A DNA stretch of 64,000 nucleotides from Mycobacterium botniense. GTDB taxonomy: Bacteria; Actinomycetota; Actinomycetes; Mycobacteriales; Mycobacteriaceae. Positions 20,218-37,189 of the stretch are shown here, in pieces. The DNA is taken from contig NZ_BLKW01000002.1 in assembly GCF_010723305.1 (NCBI RefSeq), positions 434,001 to 498,000 on the forward strand, written 5' to 3'. Numbering within the stretch: the stretch's first letter is position 1; each line of letters starts with the position of its first letter. The translations under genes and the position numbers were made by a program. The notes beneath the pieces are model-generated. The model saw only the letters and a program-made list of their open reading frames with translations, had not been told where the DNA came from and made no database searches.

Positions 20218-20688
20218 TCACCAGCGATAGTGTGCAAAAGCGCGGTTCGCCTCGGCCATCTTGTGCGTGTCCTCACGTCGCTTGACCGAGGCCCCCAGAC
20301 CGTTGCTGGCATCCAGGATTTCGTTTGCCAGGCGCTCGACCATGGTCTTCTCCCGGCGTTGCCGCGCGAAGGTGACGAGCCAGCGCAGCGCCAGCGTCGT
20401 CGCCCGGTCGGCGCGCACCTCGACGGGCACCTGATAGGTCGCACCGCCCACCCGGCGGCTGCGCACCTCCAGGGCCGGTCTCACATTGTCCAGAGCGCGC
20501 TTGAGCGTAATGACCGGATCGGTGCCGGTCTTTTCGCGGGCTTGTTCGAGCGCACCATAGACAATGCGCTCAGCCAGGGATTTCTTCCCTTTCAGCAGAA
20601 CTTTGTTCACCAACTGGGTGACCAGTTGTGATCCGTAGACCGGGTCGTTGACCAGCGGACGCTTGGGCGCCGGTCCCTTGCGCGGCAT
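20218..20688 (-). CDS. rpsG: 30S ribosomal protein S7
   Basis: S7 nucleates assembly of the 30S head and contacts E-site tRNA. The 156-residue product begins [12 protein letters not shown] and includes the core [23 protein letters not shown] with the C-terminal [10 protein letters not shown], all typical. The ATG at 20688 overlaps the rpsL stop by one base (TGATG). Strong translational coupling to rpsL is expected. Confidence 0.99.
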   Translation of the reverse strand: MPRKGPAPKRPLVNDPVYGSQLVTQLVNKVLLKGKKSLAERIVYGALEQAREKTGTDPVITLKRALDNVRPALEVRSRRVGGATYQVPVEVRADRATTLALRWLVTFARQRREKTMVERLANEILDASNGLGASVKRREDTHKMAEANRAFAHYRW

Positions 20689-21062
20689 CAGCCCTTCTCC
20701 TTCTTGGCGCCATAGCGGCTGCGGGCTTGCTTACGGTTTTTGACACCCTGGGTGTCGAGCGAGCCGCGGATGATCTTGTACCGCACCCCGGGCAGGTCTT
20801 TAACCCGCCCGCCGCGCACCAACACCATCGAGTGTTCCTGCAGGTTATGACCCTCGCCGGGGATGTACGCCGTCACCTCAACCTGGCTGGTCAGCTTCAC
20901 ACGCGCGACCTTCCGCAGCGCCGAGTTCGGTTTTTTCGGCGTGGTGGTGTACACCCGGGTGCACACGCCACGCCGCTGCGGGCTGCCCTTGAGCGCGGCC
21001 GTCTTGACCTTCGCGACCTTGTCGCGGCGCCCCTTGCGGACCAGCTGCTGGATGGTTGGCAT
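20688..21062 (-). CDS. rpsL: 30S ribosomal protein S12
   Basis: S12 sits at the 30S decoding centre and controls fidelity. It is the classic target of streptomycin-resistance mutations. The 124-residue product has the invariant [13 protein letters not shown] and [13 protein letters not shown] loops. Lys43 and Lys88, the residues changed in common streptomycin-resistant mutants, are wild type. It is the first gene of the str operon, with a promoter at 21249-21278 and a leader of about 180 nt. Confidence 0.99.
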
Positions 21063-21092
21063 CTACCGGCTTCCTGTGTTGCGTTGTATGGT

Positions 21093-21140
21093 CTGTCCTG
21101 CAGTTATGCCCGGCCGCAGTACCCCGCGACCGGGTGTGTC
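21093..21140 (-). promoter_or_regulatory. Conserved ribosomal-leader blocks upstream of rpsL
   Basis: CTGTCCTG (21093-21100) and CGCGACCGGGTGTGTC (21125-21140), read on the plus strand, match the two blocks upstream of rpsJ with one difference in 24 bases. Both pairs lie within the transcribed leaders. The spacing is 24 nt here against 12 nt upstream of rpsJ. Confidence 0.5.
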
Positions 21141-21248
21141 GCATGCGCTTGCCCCGGACCTATCCCGTTGCGGCGTGGACATGCGAATTGGCCCGGCGTG
21201 CGCGCCTACGTCACCAAAGGCGCCGTGAGCCGCCAGGCACGAGCTACC

Positions 21249-21278
21249 ACAATACCTGCCCCCGGTCGGGCGGGTCAA
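21249..21278 (-). promoter_or_regulatory. SigA-type promoter of the str operon
   Basis: On the minus strand, TTGACC (21278-21273) and TATTGT (21254-21249) are separated by 18 nt, an excellent vegetative promoter for a mycobacterium. Transcription would begin near 21242 and give a leader of about 180 nt before rpsL. Confidence 0.75.
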
Positions 21279-21318
21279 AGCGACGCCACCCACCCCGGCA
21301 CCGGGTCATCGCAGCTTT

Positions 21319-21963
21319 CTAGCCCTGCCGGTCGGGGTCCCGTCGGCGCTCCAGGCCTGCCGCCAGCCGCAGCACCATATCGGTGAAGAGCGCGTCGGTG
21401 TCGATGTCGTCCATCACACCCGTCATCTCGAGCAACACGAACCCATGCAGTGCCGACCAGAACTCCAGTGCCGCGTGGAAGGCTTGCTCGCCGGTCAGGC
21501 CGTAGGAGGACAGCACCGCGATCACCGGCGCGGCTGCAGCCCTGGTCGCCGCGGTGTAGTCGGGGTCATCACCGCCCGGTGGCATCCGGGTGAACGCCGC
21601 ATACCTCCCGGGGTGGTGATGGGCGTAGCTGCGGTAGGCGCCCGCCATGACCAGCACAGCGTCGTCGCCGCTGCGGCCCTGCCCGGCCCTGTGGAGCATG
21701 CCGATGATGTCGTCGATGACGCGCATCCGTACGGTCCGGCGCAGATCCTCCAGGCTGTGCACGTGGTTGTACAGCGATGGCCCCTTGGTTCCGAGTTGGG
21801 TCGCCAGCGCGTTGATGCTCAGCGCATCCCAGCCTTCCCGGTCTAAGAAGGTAAGGGCAGCGTTGACGATGACATCGCGGCTCAGCCTGGCCGACCGCGG
21901 GACTGATCTGCTGCCGGCACGCGAGCGGCTCGCCGCTGACGGCTGATCCGGCTGAGCTGTCAT
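21319..21963 (-). CDS. TetR family transcriptional regulator
   Basis: A 214-residue TetR regulator with C-terminal features of the TetR_C type seen in tetracycline-repressor-like proteins (EFWSALHGFVLLEMTG). The helix-turn-helix is LSINALATQLGTKGPSLYNHVHSLEDL at about 50-75, shown here only to locate it. The ATG at 21963 is preferred because AAGGGTGAT lies about 4 nt upstream; a GTG at 21972 is possible. It lies upstream of rpsL on the same strand and is divergent from the DUF3060 genes, which are its nearest candidate targets. Confidence 0.87.
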   Translation of the reverse strand: MTAQPDQPSAASRSRAGSRSVPRSARLSRDVIVNAALTFLDREGWDALSINALATQLGTKGPSLYNHVHSLEDLRRTVRMRVIDDIIGMLHRAGQGRSGDDAVLVMAGAYRSYAHHHPGRYAAFTRMPPGGDDPDYTAATRAAAAPVIAVLSSYGLTGEQAFHAALEFWSALHGFVLLEMTGVMDDIDTDALFTDMVLRLAAGLERRRDPDRQG

Positions 21964-22213
21964 GGCGATCACCCTTCGGTTGCCACGATGGTCACCACCG
22001 CGTTCCCCGGCGGAAGGTCAGCGAAGAACTCTAGTGGACGTAGCGCCCAACCCGCGCCATGCCTGGGCTGGCGCGGCACGCCGCCGGCGCACCGCTTTTT
22101 GCTGCCCACCGGCGAAACCGATCGCCCGCACATCAACCAACACGCCCATCGCGCACCCGGATGCACGTACGCTCAGACGAGCAGACCATGCGCTCTGGCG
22201 AGAGGAGCAGCCG

Positions 22214-22591
22214 GTGAAAACAGCGCTTGTCGGCTCGATGCTGGTCGCCTGGGCGCTTGCCGTCCCGGCCGCGTTGACGGGCGGGACACCGGCCGCGAAC
22301 GCCAAAAACGGCGATACCCATATCACCGGGCAAGGCGTCGAGCAGACGGTGGACTGCAATGACTCCACATTGCTGGTCGACGGCACCGCCAACACCGTCC
22401 ACGCGCTGGGCACCTGCTGGGCGGTGACGATGATGGGATCGGGTAATACGGTCATCGCAGACACTGTCGTCAACGACATCACCGTCTACGGGTGGAATGA
22501 AACGGTGTACTTCCACAACGGCGACCCGTTCATCTGGGACCGCGGCCGTGAACTGGGCATGGTCAACCGGATCACCCGGGTGCCGACGTGA
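22214..22591 (+). CDS. Secreted DUF3060 domain protein
   Basis: A 125-residue exported protein (Rv0680c-like). A Lys, then a hydrophobic helix and a TPAANAKN signal-peptidase site make up an N-terminal signal peptide of about 35 residues. The mature part is the DUF3060 domain with Gly-x-x-Asn-Thr-Val repeats that suggest a beta-solenoid, and two cysteines about 22 residues apart (VDC and GTC), probably disulphide bonded. The GTG at 22214 follows GAGGAG. It is translationally coupled to the next gene (GTGA). The molecular function is unknown. Confidence 0.86.
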   Translation: MKTALVGSMLVAWALAVPAALTGGTPAANAKNGDTHITGQGVEQTVDCNDSTLLVDGTANTVHALGTCWAVTMMGSGNTVIADTVVNDITVYGWNETVYFHNGDPFIWDRGRELGMVNRITRVPT

Positions 22592-23094
22592 GACCGGCTG
22601 CGTTCGAGATCAGGGGCAAAGCCGCATACGGCGCCAATAGCGGGACGGATAGAGGGATGATGCGGGCCATCAGCACCGACTTCACCAGACCGGCGGCCGG
22701 GGCGCTGGCCGTCACGCTCGCGGCCCTGCTGGCGGCTTTCGCGCCGGCCGGCTGCGCTCCGAAGAACAAGGGCGCGGCCCCGTCGACCACGAGCACGGCA
22801 AGCGCCGGCGCGCAGTTCGAGGTAGGCAACACACTCAACTACGCCTCATTCGGCACGACTGCCGAACTTGACTGCGGCAACGGCAAATCGCTGGACGTCG
22901 GCGGTTCCAACAACACCTTGACCGTCAAGGGCACCTGCGCGTCGGTGAATATCGGCGGCGCAGACAACAAAGTCACCCTCGACAAGATCGACCAGCATCT
23001 CAGTGTGGTGGGGCTGAACAACACCGTCATCTACAAAAGTGGTGACCCGAAGGTCGATAACCTCGGCTCGGGTAACACCATCACCAAAAAGTGA
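22588..23094 (+). CDS. DUF3060 domain envelope (lipo)protein
   Basis: A 168-residue paralogue of the preceding protein and similar to the Rv0679c envelope protein. A hydrophobic segment ends in FAPAGC followed by a Thr/Ser-rich linker, which looks like a lipoprotein signal, although Pro at -3 is not ideal. The DUF3060 domain has the same two-cysteine arrangement (LDC and GTC) and a GLNNTVIYKSGDP segment matching GWNETVYFHNGDP in its neighbour. The GTG at 22588 overlaps the previous stop. An ATG at 22660 would put the signal sequence at the true N-terminus and is a serious alternative. Confidence 0.85.
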   Translation: MRPAAFEIRGKAAYGANSGTDRGMMRAISTDFTRPAAGALAVTLAALLAAFAPAGCAPKNKGAAPSTTSTASAGAQFEVGNTLNYASFGTTAELDCGNGKSLDVGGSNNTLTVKGTCASVNIGGADNKVTLDKIDQHLSVVGLNNTVIYKSGDPKVDNLGSGNTITKK

Positions 23095-23138
23095 CCGCCG
23101 GGCCAGCGATTAGACCAGAATAAGCCGGCCGGCTTCGC

Positions 23139-23903
23139 TCACGCGGGCGCTCCGTGACGCCCCGCACCGGCCGCGAACCGCCCGGCACCGGCCATCGCCT
23201 CGTCCGCGACCCGGGAAATGCTGGCGAACTCGGCGTCGAGCGCCTCAGCTTCCGGCAGCCCCCACTGGTGCAGCGCCGACAGCCGATCCGATCGCATGCA
23301 CTGCTGCGGCAGCGCGGCCAGCTGAGCTGCCAGCTCCTCGGCTGCCCGGCGGGCTTGACCCTTGGGCACGACGCGGTTGGCCAAGCCCATCATGAGCGCT
23401 TCGTCGGCTTTCACCGCGCGGCCGGTGAGGATCATATCCATCGCCCGGCTGTGCCCGATCAGCCGCGGCAGCCGAACGGTGCCGCCGTCGATGAGCGGCA
23501 CTCCCCACCGCCGGCAGAATACCCCGAAGACCGCGTCCTCTTCGGCCACCCGCAGATCGCACCACAGCGCCAGCTCCAGGCCACCGGCCACCGCGTAACC
23601 ACTGACCGCCGCGATGACCGGTTTGGACAGCACCATCCGCGTCGGGCCCATCGGCCCGGGCCCGGTGCGGTGCACGGCGTTGGCCTCCGGGGTGCCGAAA
23701 GCTTTCAAATCAGCTCCGGCGCAAAAGCTGCCACCCGCACCCCATAAAACCGCCACCGACGCGGTGTCGTCGCGGTCGAACTGGTCGAACGCCGCGTACA
23801 GCGCAGCAGCCGTTGGACCGTTGACGGCGTTACGCGCTTCCGGCCGATTGAGGATCACCGTCGTCACCGGCCCATGACGTTCGACACGCACCGGGTCACT
23901 CAT
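23139..23903 (-). CDS. echA5: Enoyl-CoA hydratase/isomerase family protein
   Basis: A 254-residue crotonase-fold enzyme. Crotonases hydrate trans-2-enoyl-CoA in beta-oxidation, though members vary widely. Visible features are FCAGADLKAFG (first oxyanion-hole segment, about 59-69) and AAVSGYAVAGGLELALWCDLR (second oxyanion and active-site helix). The start is ATG 23903, overlapping the stop of the PaaX-like gene (ATGA). An in-frame extension upstream lies inside that neighbour and is rejected. It is the last gene of the fadE8-echA4-paaX-like-echA5 operon. Confidence 0.9.
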   Translation of the reverse strand: MSDPVRVERHGPVTTVILNRPEARNAVNGPTAAALYAAFDQFDRDDTASVAVLWGAGGSFCAGADLKAFGTPEANAVHRTGPGPMGPTRMVLSKPVIAAVSGYAVAGGLELALWCDLRVAEEDAVFGVFCRRWGVPLIDGGTVRLPRLIGHSRAMDMILTGRAVKADEALMMGLANRVVPKGQARRAAEELAAQLAALPQQCMRSDRLSALHQWGLPEAEALDAEFASISRVADEAMAGAGRFAAGAGRHGAPA

Positions 23904-24634
23904 GTCGCCTCCACTAGTTGGGTTCGGTTGCGCCGTGCGATCAGTTCGGCGGCGAAATCGTGGTACGCGCTGCGCAATTGCCCGCCCGGCCAGTCGGCAG
24001 GCAGGAGCTCCGCCGGCAGCATCGGGTCGGTCAGCAAATGGCGCACTATCGCCGCTGCCACGACAAATCGTGCGCGGGTGTCCGACGCGCTGCCCATCTC
24101 CTGAAGTAAACGCCGCCCCGCGCGCGCCCACTTCGGCAGGTCCCACAGCTGTGCGGCTAACTCGGCAGGTGCTGCATCACGGGCCTTCAACACCCGCACC
24201 TGAGCACGAATACCGGGCTCGAGGTCGACATCGATATTGTCGGGCCGCAGCCACACCCCTTCACGCAGTTCAGCGAAACGCTTGCTGTGCAGGCTTGTTC
24301 GCAACGCAGCACGGGTGCGTGCGTCAGCGCCCACGCTGGTGACGACCAGGGTGATCCAGTAACCGCGCCACGGCCGCACCCTCATGCTTATCGCCTCGTC
24401 TTGACGACGCTGACGGGCCAGCAGCCGGTCCGAGAGCCGATAGCCATCGGCTGAGCGGACCAGGTCGCCGGCGCTGACCATCCGGGTGAGCGCGACCCGC
24501 AAAGTGGTCTCTTTGATACCGAAATCCTCAGTCAACCTGATTAGTTCACTTGCGCTGGCCCAGGCAGGGTGCGCACCGAGCAGCACAGAAAGCACCACCG
24601 ACCGAGCGGTCATGCGCGCCAACGTCTTTGGCAC
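23900..24634 (-). CDS. PaaX-like transcriptional regulator
   Basis: A 244-residue protein of the PaaX type, regulators of phenylacetate and related acyl-CoA catabolism. The N-terminal winged helix is visible (SELIRLTEDFGIKETTLRVA followed by LTRMVSAGDLVRS). The middle contains the conserved RPWRGYWITLV and GVWLRPDNID, and a C-terminal PaaX domain follows. The GTG at 24634 has AGGTG about 8 nt upstream and begins 3 nt after the echA4 stop. It sits within the acyl-CoA degradation operon and is likely to sense one of its CoA intermediates. Confidence 0.87.
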   Translation of the reverse strand: MPKTLARMTARSVVLSVLLGAHPAWASASELIRLTEDFGIKETTLRVALTRMVSAGDLVRSADGYRLSDRLLARQRRQDEAISMRVRPWRGYWITLVVTSVGADARTRAALRTSLHSKRFAELREGVWLRPDNIDVDLEPGIRAQVRVLKARDAAPAELAAQLWDLPKWARAGRRLLQEMGSASDTRARFVVAAAIVRHLLTDPMLPAELLPADWPGGQLRSAYHDFAAELIARRNRTQLVEAT

Positions 24635-24637
24635 CGT

Positions 24638-25576
24638 CTACACCTGCGACGTTTGCCGGCCGTAGTCGCCGAACGGCTCGTCGCGGTGGCGCACCGCTTC
24701 CCGGAAACCGTGCTGAACCGCATCGGCGACGAAAGCGTGCCCCTCGGGGGTGTGGCGAGCGATACCGTCGAACACAGTGCCGACCATTCTGCTCGTCGCA
24801 ACGCCTTGTTGCAGCAGAGCCGAATTCAGCGCAAGCTTGACCATGATCAGCTGGTTGACCGGGATAGCGGCGATGCGGGCCACCAGCCGCTCGGTGCGCT
24901 CGTCGAGGTCTTCCGGCGCCGGCGCCTCAACCGCCAAGCCCCACTCGGCGGCCTGAGCGCCGGTGATGCAATCTCCAGTCAGCAGAAGGCGTTTGGCTCG
25001 CTGGTCACCCAGCCGGTGCGCCCACAAGCCCGCTGCCGGCACGCCCCATACCCGCGTCGGTGGGTAGCCGATCTTGGCGTCGGCGGCAGCGATCACCTGA
25101 TCGGCGTGCAGCGCAATATCGGTGCCGCCGGCCACACAGTAGCCGTGGATCTTGACGACCGTCGGCTTGTCGGCGTACATGAGGCTGGAAAAACCGCGCA
25201 CGAAACGGCTCATCATCTGGTAGTCGATCATCGGATCCCACGGCTGATCCGGCCGGTGGTTGAGGGCCTGGGTTTTCCCGTCGAGCACGGTGCCCCGATA
25301 CGAGCTCCCGCCACCGGCCGACGACGACCCCTCGGCATAGGCGCTCAGATCGAACCCGGCACAAAATCCCTCGCCGCGGCCGGACACCAGGATCACGTGC
25401 ACGTTGGGGTCGAGGTCTGCACGCTCGACGAGAGCAGCGAGCTCCACCGGTGTGTCGGCGACGATCGCGTTACCTTTTTCGGGCCTGTTGAAGGTGATCC
25501 GCGCAACCCGGTCGGTGACCTCATAGGTCATCGTCTTGAGGTTGTCGAAGTCGACTGGTCTGATCGCGTGGGTCAT
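24638..25576 (-). CDS. echA4: Enoyl-CoA hydratase EchA4
   Basis: A 312-residue crotonase-superfamily protein, the same length as M. tuberculosis EchA4 as recalled. Key segments are GEGFCAGFDLSAY and VKIHGYCVAGGTDIALHADQV, forming the oxyanion hole. The ATG at 25576 overlaps the fadE8 stop (ATGA). A longer in-frame extension runs into fadE8 and is not credible. The operon context with an acyl-CoA dehydrogenase implies a step in fatty-acid or related acyl-CoA oxidation. Confidence 0.92.
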   Translation of the reverse strand: MTHAIRPVDFDNLKTMTYEVTDRVARITFNRPEKGNAIVADTPVELAALVERADLDPNVHVILVSGRGEGFCAGFDLSAYAEGSSSAGGGSSYRGTVLDGKTQALNHRPDQPWDPMIDYQMMSRFVRGFSSLMYADKPTVVKIHGYCVAGGTDIALHADQVIAAADAKIGYPPTRVWGVPAAGLWAHRLGDQRAKRLLLTGDCITGAQAAEWGLAVEAPAPEDLDERTERLVARIAAIPVNQLIMVKLALNSALLQQGVATSRMVGTVFDGIARHTPEGHAFVADAVQHGFREAVRHRDEPFGDYGRQTSQV

Positions 25577-27201
25577 CCCTTCACCAGCGCTCGCTCGAGG
25601 ATAGGCGCAAGATCCAGCCCCGTCGGCAGGGTGCCGAACGCCCCGCCCCACTGCCGGCCGAGCCGGGTGGCCAAAAACGCCTCCGCGACGGCGGGGTGCC
25701 CGTGGCGCACCAGCAGCGAACCCTGCAGCGCCAGGCAAATACCCTCGGCCACCGTGCGGGCACGGTACTGGATGGTCTCAGAGTCGCCGAGCTGGCGCTT
25801 GAGGTCTTCGACATGGGCGTCCAGCCGGGGATCCTGACCCGCGGTGGTGCCCAGCTCCGAAAACAGCACGTCGACACATTCGGGCCGAGTTGCCATGGCG
25901 CGCAAGGTGTCCAGCGCACTGACATTGCCGGAACCCTCCCAGATGCCCATAAGCGGGGCTTCCCGGTACAGCCGCGGCATCCCGGAGTCCTCGACATAAC
26001 CGTTGCCGCCCAGGCATTCCAGCGCCTCAGCCGCGTGTGGAGTGGAACGCTTGCACACCCAGTACTTGCTGGCAGCCAGCCCGATACGGCGCAGCAGCGC
26101 CTCGGTGTGGTCACCTCGCACCGCGTTATCGGTTGCGCCGGCCATCCGCATCGCCACCATGGTGGCGGCCTCGGCTTCCACAGCCAGGTCCGCCAGAACG
26201 TTGCGCATCAACGGCTGGTCGATCAGATAGGCGCCGAACGCTTTGCGGTGTTGGGCGTGGTGGATGGCGTGTGTCAGACCGGTCCGCATGCTGGTGGCAC
26301 TGGCCAGTGTGCAGTCCAGCCGCGTCAAGTTGACCATCTCGATGATGGTGGGCACACCGCGGCCCTCCTCCCCGACCAGCCACGCGATGGCACCGTCATA
26401 TTCGACCTCGGCAGATGCGTTGGCGTGGTTGCCCAGTTTGTTCTTCAGCCGCTGCAAAAACATCCGGTTGCGGGTGCCGTCCGGCAGCACCCGGGGCAAT
26501 AAGAAGCACGACAGACCGCCGGCCGCCTGGGCGAGCACCAGGAAGATGTCGCACATCGGCGCGGAAGTGAACCACTTGTGCCCGGTCAGGCGGTAGCTGC
26601 CGTCACCGTTGCGGGTCGCCTGGGTCGTGTTGGCCCGCACGTCGGATCCGCCCTGTTTTTCGGTCATCGACATGCCCGCCGTCACTCCGGCTTTGGCGGT
26701 GGGGATCTTCAGCTCGGGGTCATAGGCGCGGCTTGTCAGCAGTGGCTCGTAAACCTGCGCCAGTTCCGGGTTGAAACGCAGCGCCGGAACGACGGCGTAA
26801 GTCATCGAGATGGGGCACATGTGGCCGGGCTCGACGGTCCACACCGACGTTTTGGCTGCCCGGACTACATGCGCGCCCGGCCGGTCGTCGGCCCACGGGG
26901 CGGCGTGCAGGCCGTGGGAGATGGCCGTGCGCATCAGCTCGTGATACGCCGGATCATATTCCACTTCGTCGATGCGATGCCCGTACCGATCGTGGGTGTG
27001 CAAGATCGGCCGGTTGCGGTCGGCGAGCTCACCCCACCGTTGGGCTTGTGCCGTCCCGGACAACGCCCCCAGCTCGGTCACCTCGTCCACGCCCCACTGT
27101 CCGCCCTCGCGGACCAGCGCCTCGAGCAGAACCGGTGATGACGCCGGATTGTAGTTCTCCAGCGGCGGAACCTGGTTGGTGACGATATGGGTATCTGGCA
27201 T
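25573..27201 (-). CDS. fadE8: Acyl-CoA dehydrogenase FadE8 (AidB-like)
   Basis: A 542-residue flavoprotein of the AidB-like acyl-CoA dehydrogenase group. Features include MTEKQGGSDVRANTT, HKWFTSAPMCDIFLV, and a C-terminal LECLGGNGYVEDSGMPRLYREAPLMGIWEGSGNV segment characteristic of the family; the latter spans about residues 410-445. Acyl-CoA dehydrogenation, or in AidB proper a DNA-protective role, are the possible activities. The start is ATG 27201. It is the first gene of the operon, 104 bp from the end gene; the lpqP gene expected between them is absent. Confidence 0.94.
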   Translation of the reverse strand: MPDTHIVTNQVPPLENYNPASSPVLLEALVREGGQWGVDEVTELGALSGTAQAQRWGELADRNRPILHTHDRYGHRIDEVEYDPAYHELMRTAISHGLHAAPWADDRPGAHVVRAAKTSVWTVEPGHMCPISMTYAVVPALRFNPELAQVYEPLLTSRAYDPELKIPTAKAGVTAGMSMTEKQGGSDVRANTTQATRNGDGSYRLTGHKWFTSAPMCDIFLVLAQAAGGLSCFLLPRVLPDGTRNRMFLQRLKNKLGNHANASAEVEYDGAIAWLVGEEGRGVPTIIEMVNLTRLDCTLASATSMRTGLTHAIHHAQHRKAFGAYLIDQPLMRNVLADLAVEAEAATMVAMRMAGATDNAVRGDHTEALLRRIGLAASKYWVCKRSTPHAAEALECLGGNGYVEDSGMPRLYREAPLMGIWEGSGNVSALDTLRAMATRPECVDVLFSELGTTAGQDPRLDAHVEDLKRQLGDSETIQYRARTVAEGICLALQGSLLVRHGHPAVAEAFLATRLGRQWGGAFGTLPTGLDLAPILERALVKG

Positions 27202-27305
27202 TGGTTCAGTGTTACATTTTGTCGACAACTGCACAAGACATGTAATAACGGGCGGGCGCCGTCGACGCGGCACGCCCGGTCTCAGGCGCGGCGGGCGCCG
27301 CGTCG

Positions 27306-28064
27306 CTAACCGGCCAGGTGTGCGCGCAGGAAAGCGATATCGTCCCTGCGGCCCGCGTCCGGGGTTTCGCAGACGACCGGCGCGCCGGCCGCTTTGATGA
27401 CGCTGATCAGCACCTCCGGGTCGATTTGGCCGGCGCCGATGTTGGCGTGGCGGTCCGCGCCCGAGCCCGCTGCGTCTCTGGAGTCGTTGCAATGCACCAA
27501 ATCGATTCGGCCCGTGATCGACTTGATGCGATCGACGGCGGCGACCAGCGACTCGCCGGCCGCCCAGGTGTGGCAGGTGTCAAGACAAAAGCCGATACCG
27601 GTATCGCCGATGTGGTCCCACAGCCGCGCGATGGTGTCGAAGTGGCGGGCCATCGCGTGCTCCCCGCCGGCGGTGTTCTCCAGATACACCGGGACGTCGG
27701 TCTCGAGGCGCTCCATCGCCTTGCGCCACCGCTCACAACCGGCCTGAATGTCATCGTCATCGGCGTGGCCGCCGTGCACGATCACGGCGGTGGCCGCGAT
27801 CTCGGCGGCCGCGTCGCAGGTGTCCTGCAGCATCTTGCGGGAGGGAATGCGCACGCGGTTGTTCGCGGAGGCGACGTTGATCAGATACGGCGCATGGACA
27901 TACAGCGGCACCGGGGATTTCCGCAGCTGCTCGGCATCATCGCGCGGTGTGGGCTTCTTCCAGCTCTGCGGGTTGCCGAGGAAGATCTGCACGATATCGG
28001 CGCCCTCGGACTGGGCCGCAGCCAGCGGATGCTGCGGGCTGACGTGCGAACCGATCAGCACCAT
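27306..28064 (-). CDS. end: Endonuclease IV (AP endonuclease)
   Basis: A 252-residue AP endonuclease that incises DNA 5' of abasic sites in base excision repair. The TIM-barrel metal ligands are visible in [50 protein letters not shown] and [24 protein letters not shown]. The length matches mycobacterial Nfo/End. It lies downstream of rpoC and its terminator on the same strand. Confidence 0.96.
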   Translation of the reverse strand: MVLIGSHVSPQHPLAAAQSEGADIVQIFLGNPQSWKKPTPRDDAEQLRKSPVPLYVHAPYLINVASANNRVRIPSRKMLQDTCDAAAEIAATAVIVHGGHADDDDIQAGCERWRKAMERLETDVPVYLENTAGGEHAMARHFDTIARLWDHIGDTGIGFCLDTCHTWAAGESLVAAVDRIKSITGRIDLVHCNDSRDAAGSGADRHANIGAGQIDPEVLISVIKAAGAPVVCETPDAGRRDDIAFLRAHLAG

Positions 28065-28120
28065 CCCCAGTGTAGTGAGCGCGCCTCAGCCAGCACCAGG
28101 CGGCGACGTATCACCGGCAG

Positions 28121-28163
28121 CCGCCAAAGCCCCCCATTTCGGCGCGGCAGGGGGCTTCGGCGG
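28121..28163 (-). terminator. Hairpin terminator downstream of rpoC
   Basis: CCGCCAAAGCCCCC (from 28121) pairs with GGGGGCTTCGGCGG (28150-28163), about 14 bp with one wobble, starting 22 nt after the rpoC stop. There is no U run. It likely ends the rpoBC transcript before the end gene. Confidence 0.75.
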
Positions 28164-28185
28164 TTTCCGTGCGGTTCGCGGCAGT

Positions 28186-32208
<4,023 letters not shown>

Positions 32209-32224
32209 TTAGCACGCACGAAAG

Positions 32225-36106
<3,882 letters not shown>

Positions 36107-37189
36107 TCAGTAGTCCCCCTGGGCGGGGATCGACGCGGTGGGCGCCTCCTCCTCGCCGCGATGCCGGCCGATGGCGACCTCGTCGGGCAGCTCGTGCGCC
36201 ACGAACTTGTGCGTGCCCTCCAGGTCGTCGAGAATCGCGGCCTGCGCGTTCTTGGGCAGCGTGTGCAGGATCTCGCGCACACGAGCGCGGCGGCGGGCCA
36301 CCGCTTTGCGTTCCGGCATCCCCGGTGTGGGGGTGATCTGCGGCGGCACACCCTCGATATCCTCGACCCCGCCGTCGTGATGACCCATTTCCAGGTGCGC
36401 CTGCTCCTCGGCCATCGTCGCCTCGTCTTTTTCCTCGGACATGCCGATCGGGCCGATGCGCCGACCGTTGAGGAACTGACGCACAACCGGCTCGTCGCTG
36501 GTCAGCAGCACCTCACGGGGGCCGAACATCACCAGCTTGCGGCGGAACAGCATGCCCATGTTGTCCGGCACCGTGCGGGCGATGTTGATGTTGTGCGTCA
36601 CGATCAAGATCGTGGCGTCGATCTGCGCGTTGATGTCGATGAGCAGCTGGCTCAGGTATGCGGTGCGCACCGGGTCCAGCCCCGAGTCGGGCTCGTCGCA
36701 CAGGATGATCTGCGGGTCGAGCACCAGCGCCCGGGCCAGGCCCGCGCGTTTGCGCATACCACCGGAGATTTCCCCGGGGAACTTCTTCTCGTCCCCGCCC
36801 AAGCCGACCATCTCCAGCTTTTCCATGACGATGTCACGGATTTCGCTTTCCTTTTTCTTGGTGTGCTCGCGCAGCGGGAACGCGGTGTTGTCGTAGAGGT
36901 TCATGGACCCGAACAGGGCGCCGTCCTGGAACATCACCCCGAACAGGGTGCGGATCTCGTAGAGTTCCTTGGCCGTGCATTGGGTGATGTCGGTGCCGTC
37001 GATGATGACCGAGCCGCGCTCCGGCCGCAGCAGGCCGATCAACGATTTCAGGAACACCGACTTGCCGGTCCCCGAAGGGCCCAGCAGCACGCTGACCTCA
37101 CCGGCTGGGATATCCATCGTGACGTCTTCCCAGATCCGCTGGGATCCGAAGGACTTGCTCAGCCCCTCAACCTTGATAGCGGTACCCAT
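36107..37189 (-). CDS. mkl: ABC transporter ATPase Mkl (Mce-linked, MlaF-like)
   Basis: Mkl is the ATPase shared by mycobacterial Mce lipid and sterol importers. The 360-residue protein has Walker A GPSGTGKS at 37-44, signature ISGGMRKRAGLARAL, Walker B IILCDEPDSGLD and the switch His in VTHN. After the nucleotide-binding domain comes a C-terminal extension of about 110 residues that is acidic then basic, typical of Mkl compared with shorter MlaF. The gene follows rplL on the same strand after a 374-bp gap. Confidence 0.95.
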   Translation of the reverse strand: MGTAIKVEGLSKSFGSQRIWEDVTMDIPAGEVSVLLGPSGTGKSVFLKSLIGLLRPERGSVIIDGTDITQCTAKELYEIRTLFGVMFQDGALFGSMNLYDNTAFPLREHTKKKESEIRDIVMEKLEMVGLGGDEKKFPGEISGGMRKRAGLARALVLDPQIILCDEPDSGLDPVRTAYLSQLLIDINAQIDATILIVTHNINIARTVPDNMGMLFRRKLVMFGPREVLLTSDEPVVRQFLNGRRIGPIGMSEEKDEATMAEEQAHLEMGHHDGGVEDIEGVPPQITPTPGMPERKAVARRRARVREILHTLPKNAQAAILDDLEGTHKFVAHELPDEVAIGRHRGEEEAPTASIPAQGDY

